From Chitinophaga sp. 180180018-3 (lineage in GTDB: Bacteria > Bacteroidota > Bacteroidia > Chitinophagales > Chitinophagaceae): 64,000 nucleotides of DNA. Shown one piece after another: positions 1-7,655 of the stretch (its first letter is position 1; each line of letters starts with the position of its first letter). Where the stretch lies: NCBI RefSeq assembly GCF_037893185.1, contig NZ_CP140772.1, positions 2,232,001 through 2,296,000 of the forward strand, read 5' to 3'. The position numbers were made by a program, and so were the translations under genes. Below the pieces are notes generated by a model that was not told where the DNA came from, did not search any database, and was given only the letters and a program-made list of their open reading frames with translations.

Positions 1-291
1 ATAACGCTGGGCTTTTAGTTTATTGAAATCAAAATGCAGGGCGCTGGCAAACAGCAGGAAACCTAACATGATATCGAGCAGCGTGCCGGTAAAGTCGATA
101 CCGTTCGTTAGCTCCTTAATAAAGATAGAACCATTCGGGAAGATCTTACCGGTTAGCGTAATCAGCAATGACAGTAGCAACGAAACTACTATCACACCAA
201 TGGTGCCGGGTAGTTTAATAAACCGGTTATTAATGTAAGAGATTAATGCACTAATAGTAATTAAAGCCGTTATCAGCGTAAATGTGTTCAT
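1..291 (-). CDS. CPA1-type Na+/H+ antiporter, N-terminal part (runs off window)
   Basis: The reading frame opens at an ATG at 289-291 on the minus strand and stays open for 97 codons to the window edge, so the C-terminal part lies outside. The visible protein has a hydrophobic first helix, the segment NRFIKLPGTIGVIVVSLLLS, and then DIMLGFLLFASALHFD. This is the usual N-terminal pattern of bacterial CPA1 (NhaP-like) cation:proton antiporters: a short loop with LP, a second helix, and a third helix ending in the FLLFASALHFD type of motif. Such proteins exchange Na+ or K+ for H+ at the inner membrane. The family call rests on this N-terminal pattern only; the catalytic Asp pair is not in view. 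Confidence 0.7.
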   Translation of the reverse strand, partial: MNTFTLITALITISALISYINNRFIKLPGTIGVIVVSLLLSLLITLTGKIFPNGSIFIKELTNGIDFTGTLLDIMLGFLLFASALHFDFNKLKAQRY

Positions 292-403
292 GAGCAATTT
301 GAATAATGCCAGTTAAGAAATCAGGTGAATAATGCTACAGTTTTGGGGGGCGTTAAAGATAGAAAAAAAAGTAGCAAATCATGGCCTGATCAGCATTTTC
401 AAA

Positions 404-748
404 TTATTTTTTTTTGGAAGACTTAGCAATAACGTTGAATTCTAATGCCATTTTAATCCAATGCTGTAGCTGCTTTTTTGTTTTAAGTACTTCTTCCTCT
501 ATAAAAATAAAGCCTTTCATTTCCCTGCCGCCATGAACCATAACGGTAGCGCCGTTTTCATCTTCCAGCACCCGATCGGACTAGGCAGGATCTATCCGGA
601 CCATCAACCGGCCTGGTTTGACACCCGCGCACATTTTGTCATTTACCATAAAACATAAACCACCGAACATCTTTTTTTCGGTGATATTGCTGGTGGTGGC
701 AGAAAGCAGCTCACGTACGCGGTCTGCCAGTTTATCATCCTGTGACAT
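404..748 (-). pseudogene. TfoX N-terminal domain protein with in-frame TAG
   Basis: Read on the minus strand from the ATG at 746-748, the frame gives a 114-residue TfoX N-terminal-domain protein: MSQDDKLADRVRELL at the start, KKMFGGLCFMVNDKM in the middle, and a lysine-rich end closed by TAA at 404-406. One codon in this frame is a stop, TAG at 581-583 (about residue 56), right after MVRIDPA, where relatives continue without a break. The frame on both sides is intact, so a single base change is enough to explain the loss. The protein would stop inside the alpha/beta core. TfoX-like small proteins are common in Bacteroidota as standalone genes of unknown role. A sequencing error is the main alternative. 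Confidence 0.75.
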
Positions 749-806
749 CTGAAATCTTTTTTAAGTGATTGGAATATAAATATAGCGATTATTTGCCTGC
801 GGTGGT

Positions 807-1060
807 TCAGCTGTTCCTAGCAACTTCCCTGATGCCATCGTCTGCCTGAATATCCGTGAGAATGCTGCCCATTGCGGATTTGTTGAGGGTTTAAAATCTG
901 ATGGATATCTGAAAGATGCCGTTCGTCTGATCAATGTTACACGACATAATCTGCAACGATGATGTCTGAAAAGTCATAAGCAGAAACCATCATAGTGAGG
1001 GCGGCACCTACAGATACCATCATGCGGGTTCTTAAACCGCTGTTAAAGTATGCCGAAATT
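807..1060 (-). pseudogene. Degraded MgtC/SapB-family remnant
   Basis: On the minus strand, about 35 codons just below position 1050 read GLRTRMMVSVGAALTMMVSAY and then hit a TAA at 937-939. The GLRTHMLV-GAAL-type segment is the signature of the first part of MgtC/SapB membrane proteins. Further down, in another frame, a piece ending at the TGA at 807-809 reads GSILTDIQADDGIREV, which resembles the ACT-like C-terminal tail of the same family. The full-length family is over 200 residues, so most of the middle is missing and the two pieces are out of frame with each other. This reads as an internally deleted gene. The N-terminal match is the stronger one; the tail match is tentative. Confidence 0.5.
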
Positions 1061-1074
1061 TGTAACTTAATAGT

Positions 1075-1974
1075 ATGAAGACAAGAACATTATTATGCTT
1101 TCTGGTAGTGCTCTTTTGTGCAGCTGCCGCATATCCGCAAGTGAAAGTAAAGCTGGTGGATCCGGCTGCTACGGCCTCAGCGCTGAAAGCGATTCATTCG
1201 CCTCATATGGTGATGACTCCGGAAAGCGCAGCGGATCTGCATCAGCTGTTGCTCATGATACCGGGAACAGGTGGCCATGCAGTGGATTTTCGAACGTTCG
1301 ACAGCTGTTTTGCCGCGATGGGATATCATGTGATTTCACTGGATTATCCGAATAATGTAATCACAACGGTATGCTCCAAAAGTGAAGACAGTACCTGTTT
1401 TGATCATTTCAGACAGGAAATTGTTTTCGGAACGCCGGTGAGTGATAAGGTGGCGGTAGACTCTGTGAATTGTATCGTAAGCCGTTTTCGTCATTTACTG
1501 GTCTGCCTGGCTAAAGAAGATAAGCAGTGGCAGGAATATGTGCAGAACGGACAGCCACGCTGGGATAAAATAACGGTAGCGGGGCATTCGCAGGGAGCAG
1601 GCCATGCCGCCTTTCTTGGTAAACATTTTACCGTACACAGGGTGATGATGTTTTCAGGACCGCAGGATTATATGCAGCTTTTTCACGCGCCGGCGCGCTG
1701 GCAATTTCTGAGCGGCCGTACGCCGGTAAATCGCTATTATGCTTTCCTGCATTTAAAGGATCCGTTTAATTATGAGTATCAGGCAGCGGATGTATCAGCA
1801 GTGACTCAGTTTGCTGTTACAGACACTGCCATGGTGCATCCGGGTATTCCTGTGCATAAGAGGAAACATATTCTGGTAACAGATATTGATAAAAACGACA
1901 AACATGGTTCAACGCTGAGACTGGAATTCATTCCGGTATGGCGTTATATGATAGGGGCACCAGCAGCACATTAA
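1075..1974 (+). CDS. Secreted alpha/beta hydrolase, BPSS1187-like
   Basis: This 299-residue protein begins with a clear Sec signal peptide (MKTRTLLCFLVVLFCAAAAY) and should act in the periplasm or outside the cell. It has the alpha/beta-hydrolase nucleophile elbow GHSQGAG with Ser172, and an early LLLMIPGTGG strand-loop that probably forms the oxyanion hole. The layout matches the BPSS1187 group of serine hydrolases, whose substrates are poorly defined. The candidate acid and His lie in the C-terminal part (KDPFNYEY, DKHGSTLR). It is monocistronic, preceded by gene remnants and followed by a GC-rich hairpin at 1979-2005. Confidence is high for the fold and export, low for any substrate. Confidence 0.85.
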   Translation: MKTRTLLCFLVVLFCAAAAYPQVKVKLVDPAATASALKAIHSPHMVMTPESAADLHQLLLMIPGTGGHAVDFRTFDSCFAAMGYHVISLDYPNNVITTVCSKSEDSTCFDHFRQEIVFGTPVSDKVAVDSVNCIVSRFRHLLVCLAKEDKQWQEYVQNGQPRWDKITVAGHSQGAGHAAFLGKHFTVHRVMMFSGPQDYMQLFHAPARWQFLSGRTPVNRYYAFLHLKDPFNYEYQAADVSAVTQFAVTDTAMVHPGIPVHKRKHILVTDIDKNDKHGSTLRLEFIPVWRYMIGAPAAH

Positions 1975-1978
1975 AAGA

Positions 1979-2010
1979 ATGCCGGTACTCATGCGGTACC
2001 GGCATCTTTC
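1979..2010 (+). terminator. Hairpin terminator after the secreted hydrolase
   Basis: The arms ATGCCGGTAC (1979-1988) and GTACCGGCAT (1996-2005) are perfectly complementary, 10 bp each with a 7-nt loop, and are followed by CTTTCTC. The hairpin starts a few bases after the stop codon at 1972-1974. The T-run is short, so it is a moderate intrinsic terminator. Confidence 0.6.
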
Positions 2011-2304
2011 TCATCACACTAACACGCTATCAAACTACACAGGATTGATTCGATGCATGGTTTCGTTTTCCTTAAGGCAGACATGTCAACAAAATATACA
2101 CGCTGCTAATTGTTTCCTGAATTTGTAACCTTCAATTCTATAGTGATCTTATTATATAGCTTCCGTTTGTTTGTTGTACCTATGCGTCGAAATCGAGGTG
2201 GTTTGTTGCGGACACAAAGGTAGGAGGAGCTGGCCTGGCTGGTTGGCTTTTTTCGGACAATTCTTTGTTTTTTCCGGTCATATTAATGCTGTTATTAATT
2301 TCCC

Positions 2305-2312
2305 TATCTTTA
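2305..2312 (+). promoter_or_regulatory. Candidate -7 element TATCTTTA
   Basis: TATCTTTA fits the Bacteroidota TAnnTTTG -7 consensus with one mismatch and lies about 50 bp upstream of the ATG at 2361. No convincing -33 TTG at the usual spacing was seen. Confidence 0.3.
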
Positions 2313-2360
2313 GGGCGAGAGTCAAAACCTCCTTTAACAAAAAAATTAAATCCCCTCAAC

Positions 2361-2786
2361 ATGAAGCGAATCCTTCTTGTATTTTCATGTGTTTGTTTTA
2401 TGGGCATCACGGGTGTACAGGCGCAGAGCATTCTGGATCAGGCAAAGAAAACAGCCACTGCGGCTGCGAATGGTGAAAATCCTTTGTCGAACGCAGGTGG
2501 TGTTGCCAACACTATCCTCGGACAGCTGACACCGGCACTTTCATTAACAAATGCACAGCAACCCAAAGTGTTAAATCTCGTCACTGGCTTCCTGAAGAAA
2601 AAAGCGGCGATATTGCCGCTGCAGCAATCTAACCCTGCCGCCTATACGTCGAAGTTCAGTGGTTTGAGCGGAGGTTTGTTGTCTAAACTCAAAACAATTC
2701 TGACACTCAGCCAGTATACTAAATTGCTCGGCCTGAAACCCAAAACGAATGATGTGACGAATGTACTGTCACAATTGTTCTATTAA
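2361..2786 (+). CDS. Small secreted protein of unknown function
   Basis: The ATG at 2361 gives a 141-residue protein with a signal peptide (MKRILLVFSCVCFMGITGVQAQ), so it is exported. The frame is open further upstream, but that extension would put charged residues before the signal peptide, so this start is preferred. The mature part is Ala/Leu/Lys rich and helical. Its features are SNAGGVANTILGQLTPALSLT and a C-terminal stretch of repeated Leu-Ser-Lys-Leu segments. It resembles short helical secreted proteins common in Chitinophagaceae that have no assigned role. It stands alone, with a candidate -7 box upstream and the 38-bp inverted repeat at 2806-2894 downstream. Confidence 0.75.
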   Translation: MKRILLVFSCVCFMGITGVQAQSILDQAKKTATAAANGENPLSNAGGVANTILGQLTPALSLTNAQQPKVLNLVTGFLKKKAAILPLQQSNPAAYTSKFSGLSGGLLSKLKTILTLSQYTKLLGLKPKTNDVTNVLSQLFY

Positions 2787-2805
2787 TGGGTAGTGGCTTA
2801 TAAAC

Positions 2806-2894
2806 AGCTTTTAGCCTTCAGTAAAATGCAGCGAAGATTAACATGTAAGCATACACTGTTAATCTTCGCTGCATTTTACTGAAGGCTAAAAGCT
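2806..2894. repeat. Perfect 38-bp inverted repeat, 13-nt loop
   Basis: The left arm 2806-2843 and right arm 2857-2894 are exact reverse complements over 38 bp; the loop is 2844-2856. The arms contain GCGAAGATTAA, which is also found in the stem at 46873-46976. The element lies 20 bp after the stop at 2784-2786 and ends 37 bp before the next ATG at 2932, so it fills most of the gap. It can work as a terminator for the upstream gene, but it is far longer than a normal intrinsic terminator and has no T-run. Confidence 0.9.
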
Positions 2895-2931
2895 AAAAGC
2901 TAATGCCTATTTCTTTATCTTCGCCAGCTCT

Positions 2932-4374
2932 ATGTCAAAGAAGAGAAAGAAGAAACAAAAGAAACAAGCCGATCAGGGATTCAATAGTTTAGGCGTTATC
3001 GTTATATTGATCATTGCCGCATTTGCGGTGTCTACCTGTTCCCGTAAGTTCAATCCAGATAAGGGAACAACTCCTGTCAGGAAAACTCATATATCTCACA
3101 AAAAGAAAAAGAAACATGCCGATGCTGCCAGGCCATTGCTGGTAGAGGATTTTGAGGCAGGCTTCAAAACTAATTATAATAGTGGTAATGTTTCGCTGGC
3201 CAGTGGAACATGGAAATTCAGGGATGCTGTAACCGGCGCTCTGGAAGAGGATCATAAAGCAGGAACGCAGGCGTTGCGTGTGCGCGACAATGGACGTGCG
3301 GGGATGCTGTTCGATATTGCGGTAAATGGCCCGGTTACCGTTACCTTAAAATATGCGCTTTATGGATCAGATACAGCAGGTACCTGGGAATTATGGGCAT
3401 CGCTGAACAAAGGGCAGAGTTATTTTCGTGTGGGCGATCCTGTTAGTGCCGATGCTAATATTTTACGAACCGCTTCATTTACGGTTAATGCAACAGGAAC
3501 GATTCGTTTCGAGATCCGTAAAACGGACGAAGGGCGGAGCCGGCTGAACTTTGATGCTTTCAGGGTAACGGCGGGCGGTAAGGTAACTACGCCGGCAGGA
3601 CCAGAGGCCAGACCAACAGGAGGCGACGACGATAATATGCTGCTGGGGAATCCGAGTGGAGCAACCGCCTCCGTGGTAATGACCACCAATTACCTGATGA
3701 ACAGGGAGTATTATGCGTTATCATATAACTGCGAGAAAGGCGGTCCCAACTGGGTAAGCTGGCACGTGTCGCGCCGCGACCTGGGAAATATGTCGAGGGC
3801 AAATGATTTCAGACCGGATGCAGATTTGCCGGCCAACTGGTACCAGGTAACACAAACGAGTTATATGGGCAGCGGGTTCGACAGAGGGCATAACTGTCCG
3901 TCGGGAGACCGCACCGCTACCAGGGCAGCCAATGAAGCTACTTTCCTGATGACCAACATGATCCCGCAGGCGCCTAATCACAATCAGCATTTGTGGAAGA
4001 ACCTGGAGGAATATACCCGTGAGCTGGTGATGAGAGGGAATGAGGTATATGTGATCATGGGCAGCTATGGCAGCGGTGGTACGGGAAGTAAAGGAATAGC
4101 CAAACAAATCGATCACGATAATGTAAATGTGCCGGCACATATCTGGAAAATACTGGTAGTATTACCCGAGGGAAATAATGACCTCAGGCGTATCAATAAA
4201 CAGACACGTATCATTGCCGTAAATACCCCGAACAGTAATGATGTTAGCAGCAGGTGGAACGCTTATCTGACCACAATCGAAGAAATAGAAAAAGTTACCC
4301 GATATAAACTGCTGGATAAAGTACCATTGGAAATCAGGCAGGAGCTAGTCAGGAAAATAGATGCCGGAGAGTAA
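2932..4374 (+). CDS. Membrane-anchored DNA/RNA non-specific endonuclease (NUC family)
   Basis: This 480-residue protein has a very basic N-terminus (KKRKKKQKK), one membrane helix at about 20-38, and then an extended Lys-rich linker. Residues about 70-215 form a beta-rich domain (starting LLVEDFEAGF) that looks like a jelly-roll or carbohydrate-binding module. Residues about 235-470 are the beta-beta-alpha-metal nuclease domain, with the catalytic DRGH motif at D317-H320 and the downstream Asn-rich helix (TNMIPQAPNHNQHLW) that supplies the Mg2+ ligand. The family cleaves single- and double-stranded DNA and RNA without sequence preference. The signal-anchor implies a nuclease domain outside the inner membrane, for nutrient scavenging or defence against free DNA. 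No immunity gene is adjacent. Confidence 0.88.
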   Translation: MSKKRKKKQKKQADQGFNSLGVIVILIIAAFAVSTCSRKFNPDKGTTPVRKTHISHKKKKKHADAARPLLVEDFEAGFKTNYNSGNVSLASGTWKFRDAVTGALEEDHKAGTQALRVRDNGRAGMLFDIAVNGPVTVTLKYALYGSDTAGTWELWASLNKGQSYFRVGDPVSADANILRTASFTVNATGTIRFEIRKTDEGRSRLNFDAFRVTAGGKVTTPAGPEARPTGGDDDNMLLGNPSGATASVVMTTNYLMNREYYALSYNCEKGGPNWVSWHVSRRDLGNMSRANDFRPDADLPANWYQVTQTSYMGSGFDRGHNCPSGDRTATRAANEATFLMTNMIPQAPNHNQHLWKNLEEYTRELVMRGNEVYVIMGSYGSGGTGSKGIAKQIDHDNVNVPAHIWKILVVLPEGNNDLRRINKQTRIIAVNTPNSNDVSSRWNAYLTTIEEIEKVTRYKLLDKVPLEIRQELVRKIDAGE

Positions 4375-4734
4375 GAAATGTATCGATAAAAAAAATATTA
4401 TGTTGTTATGATAATTAATTTATAAATTGCATAAATTCATTATGTTTTTATAGCTTATTGACTACTAACCTAAAAAACTCATGATAAGTTCTGATTTAGC
4501 CAGATTGGCACAATTTTGTTGAAGTACCACTACAACTTGTAACTTATTTAAGCTTTAACCGTTATTACATTATCACGCTAACTTAAAGAATAACAGAAAG
4601 ATCAGATTAGAAAGGCCTGCCTACGATTACCCGTTTGAGTGGGATAGTGTAAAACAATCAGCGATAGTATACCGTTATATGCTTTAAGAATAGCAATTAG
4701 AGCTTTTTAAACATTAATTTTATATCTAATTAAT
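4375..4734. other. 360-bp AT-rich intergenic region
   Basis: No open frame with coding character, no strong hairpin and no repeat was seen. The region is AT-rich compared with the flanking genes and probably carries the promoter of the glycosyltransferase at 4735, but no clear -7/-33 pair could be picked. Confidence 0.5.
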
Positions 4735-5535
4735 ATGAGGGAAAGAGTGTCGGTCTCCTTGCTTGTTACAACATACAACTGGCCCGAAGCATTAAGGCTG
4801 GTGTTGGATAGTGTACTTATTCAAAGTGTGTTGCCGGATGAGGTCATTATTGCGGATGATGGTTCGGGAGAAGCTACAAGAGCGGTAATTGACGCCTTCA
4901 GGGAGAAAACCACCATCCCGGTGAAGCACTTCTGGCATCCTGACGAGGGATTCCGGAAGACTATCATCATTAATCAGGCGATCACCGGTACATCTTCCGA
5001 CTATGTTATACAGATCGACGGAGATATTGTGATGCATGAGCTTTTTATCAGGGATCATATCAGTGAAGCAGAGAAAGGATATTTTGTAAGGGGAAGCAGG
5101 GTATTGTTGCCGGAATATATTACTAAGAGATACCTGCGGAACGGGATATTCGAGCCGGTATCTACTTTTACAAAGGAGCTGAGGAACAGGTTCAATTCTC
5201 TTCGCATACCGTTCCTGGCGCCATTGATTATCAGGAAAAGCAAACGTTCCAGGAATTATATTGGTTGTAATTGTGCTTTCTGGCGGGAGGATTTTCTGAG
5301 AGTGAATGGTTATAACAATGAACTGAAGGGATGGGGACATGAAGATATTGAACTGGCGGCCCGTTTCATCAATTCGGGGCTCTGGCAGAAGAAGGTGAAG
5401 TTAAAGGCGGTGTGCTATCATTTACATCATCCTTTTAACTCCAGGGTACATGAGAATATTAACTACCGGGTATACCTGGATACATTGAACCAGAAGATTG
5501 CCTATTGCGCTAATGGTTATCATCATCCGCTATAA
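4735..5535 (+). CDS. Family 2 glycosyltransferase with galactosyltransferase-type C-terminus
   Basis: The 266-residue protein opens with the GT-A fold strand SVSLLVTTYNWPEAL, has the nucleotide-binding pair DDGS at D41-D42, and the metal-binding DGD at D95-D97. Near the C-terminus, GWGHEDIELAAR (199-210) is the ED acid/base-type motif of the Glyco_transf_7C domain. It is soluble and cytoplasmic and should transfer a sugar from a nucleotide donor during surface polysaccharide or lipooligosaccharide assembly. It is a single gene, convergent with the ABC exporter at 5624-7441, and shares a terminator with it. The acceptor cannot be predicted. Confidence 0.88.
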   Translation: MRERVSVSLLVTTYNWPEALRLVLDSVLIQSVLPDEVIIADDGSGEATRAVIDAFREKTTIPVKHFWHPDEGFRKTIIINQAITGTSSDYVIQIDGDIVMHELFIRDHISEAEKGYFVRGSRVLLPEYITKRYLRNGIFEPVSTFTKELRNRFNSLRIPFLAPLIIRKSKRSRNYIGCNCAFWREDFLRVNGYNNELKGWGHEDIELAARFINSGLWQKKVKLKAVCYHLHHPFNSRVHENINYRVYLDTLNQKIAYCANGYHHPL

Positions 5536-5565
5536 GTTTTCATTAGATTTTGCCAAATAGAAAAA

Positions 5566-5603
5566 CAAAAACAGCGCAGACGGTTAACTCTGTGCTGTTT
5601 TTT
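5566..5603. terminator. Bidirectional intrinsic terminator
   Basis: AAAAACAGCGCAGA and TCTGTGCTGTTTTTTT pair with one G-U wobble around a CGGTTAAC loop. There is an A-run before and a T-run after, so it can stop transcription from the glycosyltransferase (+) and the ABC exporter (-), which converge here. Confidence 0.85.
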
Positions 5604-5623
5604 TATTATCAGGAAGATGATAA

Positions 5624-7441
5624 TCAGGCGAAGGTTTGCATTTCAATAAGACGTTTGTAGATGCCATTCTTATTGATCAGCTCCTGGTGGTTACCCTGTT
5701 CAGCTATCTGACCGTTATCGAGTACTACAATCAGATCGGCATCCTGGATGGTACTCAGGCGGTGTGCGATGACCAGGGAAGTTCGGTTACGCATTAATTT
5801 ATAGAGCGCATCCTGCACCATTTTCTCAGATTCTGTATCGAGGGCAGAAGTGGCCTCATCGAGCAGCATGATAGGAGGATTCGCCAGTACTGCACGGGCG
5901 ATACAGATACGCTGGCGTTGCCCACCGGAGAGCCTGGAGCCTTTATCACCGATATTGGTGTCGTATCCCTTTTCGGTTTTCATGATGAACTCATGGGCGT
6001 TGGCGATCTTCGCGGCAGCTTCCACTTCCTCGGCGGTGGCCTTTGGATTGGCAAAGGAGATGTTGTTAAAGATCGTATCGTTGAACAGTATCGACTCCTG
6101 ATTAACCACGCCCATCTGATTATGGAGAGATTCCATGGTGACCGACTTCAGATTATGCCCATCGATCAGAACATTGCCCGACTGAGGATCCATAAACCGT
6201 GGAATAAGGTCCATCAATGTAGATTTTCCTCCGCCAGATGGTCCAACAAGCGCCACAGTGGAGCCCTTGGGGATGACAAGATTGATATTGTTCAATACCT
6301 TTCTTTCATTGTAAGCAAACGAAACGTTTTCGAAGGAAATGCTGGAATTGAATTCCGCGAGGCTGACAGCGTCCGGAGCGTCTTTAACGGCAGGTTTTTC
6401 ATCGATCAGCTGCAATACCCTTTCACCGGCAGCTATTCCGGAGTGGATGCCGGTAAAGGACGTAGAAATGGCTTTGGCCGGGCGCATGATCTGGGAAAAG
6501 AGCGCGATGTATACGATAAAGGTAGAGCCCTGCATATCTCCCTCATTGTTCAGGATGAGAGAACCTCCATAAAATACAATGAATGCCACCATCAAAACGC
6601 CCAGTGTTTCTGAAACCGGCGATGCCAGCTGTTGTCTTTTCGCCATTGAACGGGCGATCCTGGAATATTGACGGTTTTGATTATCGAAGCGTTTGGTAAT
6701 AAAGCCAACAGCATTGAATGCTTTTATTATCCTGATCCCATTCAGCGCTTCATCGAGATAGCTGATCATCATACCGTACGTTTCGTGAGCAGCCGTGGCC
6801 TGCTCTTTCAGGCGTCTTACTATCCTCGAAATAATGAAGCCGGCCACCGGGATGACCAGCATGGAGATCAGGGTCAGTTTGAACGATATGAGGAAAAGCA
6901 TTACCAGAAAAGCGATCAGCTGAGCCGGCTCTTTGAATAATACCTGCAGTGTACCGGTGACAGTATATTGCACAACCTGTACATCAGAAGCAATTTTCGA
7001 GATAATATCTCCCTTACGTTCATTACTAAAGTAAGCGAGGTGAAGGTTCATCACATTGTTGAACACAGATCTGCGAAGATTGAGCAGCGTTTGTATCCTG
7101 AGGCTTTCCATGGTACGGTCAGCGAAATAGCGGAAAAGATTGCCGAGCAATACGGAGGAAGTGATGCCAATACACACAAATTCAAGGCTGGCCAGTTTAC
7201 CATATTTATTGGCTACAAATGTGGTGTAGTGCTTAAATACGCCAAATATCTCAAAGTAACTCTTGGGCATCGGTGCAACAACACTCACCGGGTTCTTATC
7301 GAACAGCGTATCGAGCAAAGGTGCAAGCAGTGCCAGGTTCAGCGTGCTGAAGATAACAGAGAAAAGCGTACAAATGATATAGGGGATAGCAAATTTATTT
7401 ATCGGCCTGGCAAATGATAAAAGTCGGAGGTATGTCTTCAT
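5624..7441 (-). CDS. ABC exporter, MsbA-like fused permease/ATPase
   Basis: This 605-residue half-transporter has an N-terminal six-helix exporter membrane domain (about 15-330) and a C-terminal nucleotide-binding domain. The ATPase carries Walker A (GPSGGGKST, about 400-408), the signature LSGGQRQR, Walker B IMLLDEATSALD and a switch His in VIAHRL. The size and the fused order match the MsbA/lipid exporter group, which works as a homodimer in the inner membrane and flips lipid A-type or other hydrophobic substrates. The substrate itself cannot be told from sequence. It is monocistronic on the minus strand and ends at the shared terminator 5566-5603. Confidence 0.9.
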   Translation of the reverse strand: MKTYLRLLSFARPINKFAIPYIICTLFSVIFSTLNLALLAPLLDTLFDKNPVSVVAPMPKSYFEIFGVFKHYTTFVANKYGKLASLEFVCIGITSSVLLGNLFRYFADRTMESLRIQTLLNLRRSVFNNVMNLHLAYFSNERKGDIISKIASDVQVVQYTVTGTLQVLFKEPAQLIAFLVMLFLISFKLTLISMLVIPVAGFIISRIVRRLKEQATAAHETYGMMISYLDEALNGIRIIKAFNAVGFITKRFDNQNRQYSRIARSMAKRQQLASPVSETLGVLMVAFIVFYGGSLILNNEGDMQGSTFIVYIALFSQIMRPAKAISTSFTGIHSGIAAGERVLQLIDEKPAVKDAPDAVSLAEFNSSISFENVSFAYNERKVLNNINLVIPKGSTVALVGPSGGGKSTLMDLIPRFMDPQSGNVLIDGHNLKSVTMESLHNQMGVVNQESILFNDTIFNNISFANPKATAEEVEAAAKIANAHEFIMKTEKGYDTNIGDKGSRLSGGQRQRICIARAVLANPPIMLLDEATSALDTESEKMVQDALYKLMRNRTSLVIAHRLSTIQDADLIVVLDNGQIAEQGNHQELINKNGIYKRLIEMQTFA

Positions 7442-7479
7442 ATTTTAATAATAATCCTGAGATGACAAAGCGCAGTGCA

Positions 7480-7509
7480 CAAAAAAACCGCATCGTTGCT
7501 GATGCGGTT
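7480..7509 (-). terminator. Intrinsic terminator downstream of the sulfatase
   Basis: On the minus strand AACCGCATC pairs with GATGCGGTT around a 6-nt loop and is followed by a run of seven T. It lies about 150 bp after the sulfatase stop and before the start of the ABC exporter, separating the two units. Confidence 0.8.
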
Positions 7510-7655
7510 CTTTAAGTTCTCAATTGTTTTATTTATAATAACTTAAAGAAATATTTTTCGAACGCACATACAAGCCTGCAGATCACCAGTAAATACTGCA
7601 ATTAGGGCTCAAAAATAGCCCTTTTGCCTTAAATGGCCAAAGATTTAGCGGTTGA

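Noticed and set aside
815..963. Plus-strand open frame of about 50 codons over the MgtC remnant (ends TGA near 963)
   Set aside because: No start codon with a ribosome site and no recognisable family; the minus strand has family-specific motifs.
7604..7625. AGGGCT/AGCCCT hairpin with TTTT between the sulfatase and ABC exporter genes
   Set aside because: Stem is only 6 bp and the T-run is on the plus strand, where no gene needs termination; the hairpin at 7480-7509 is the better terminator.
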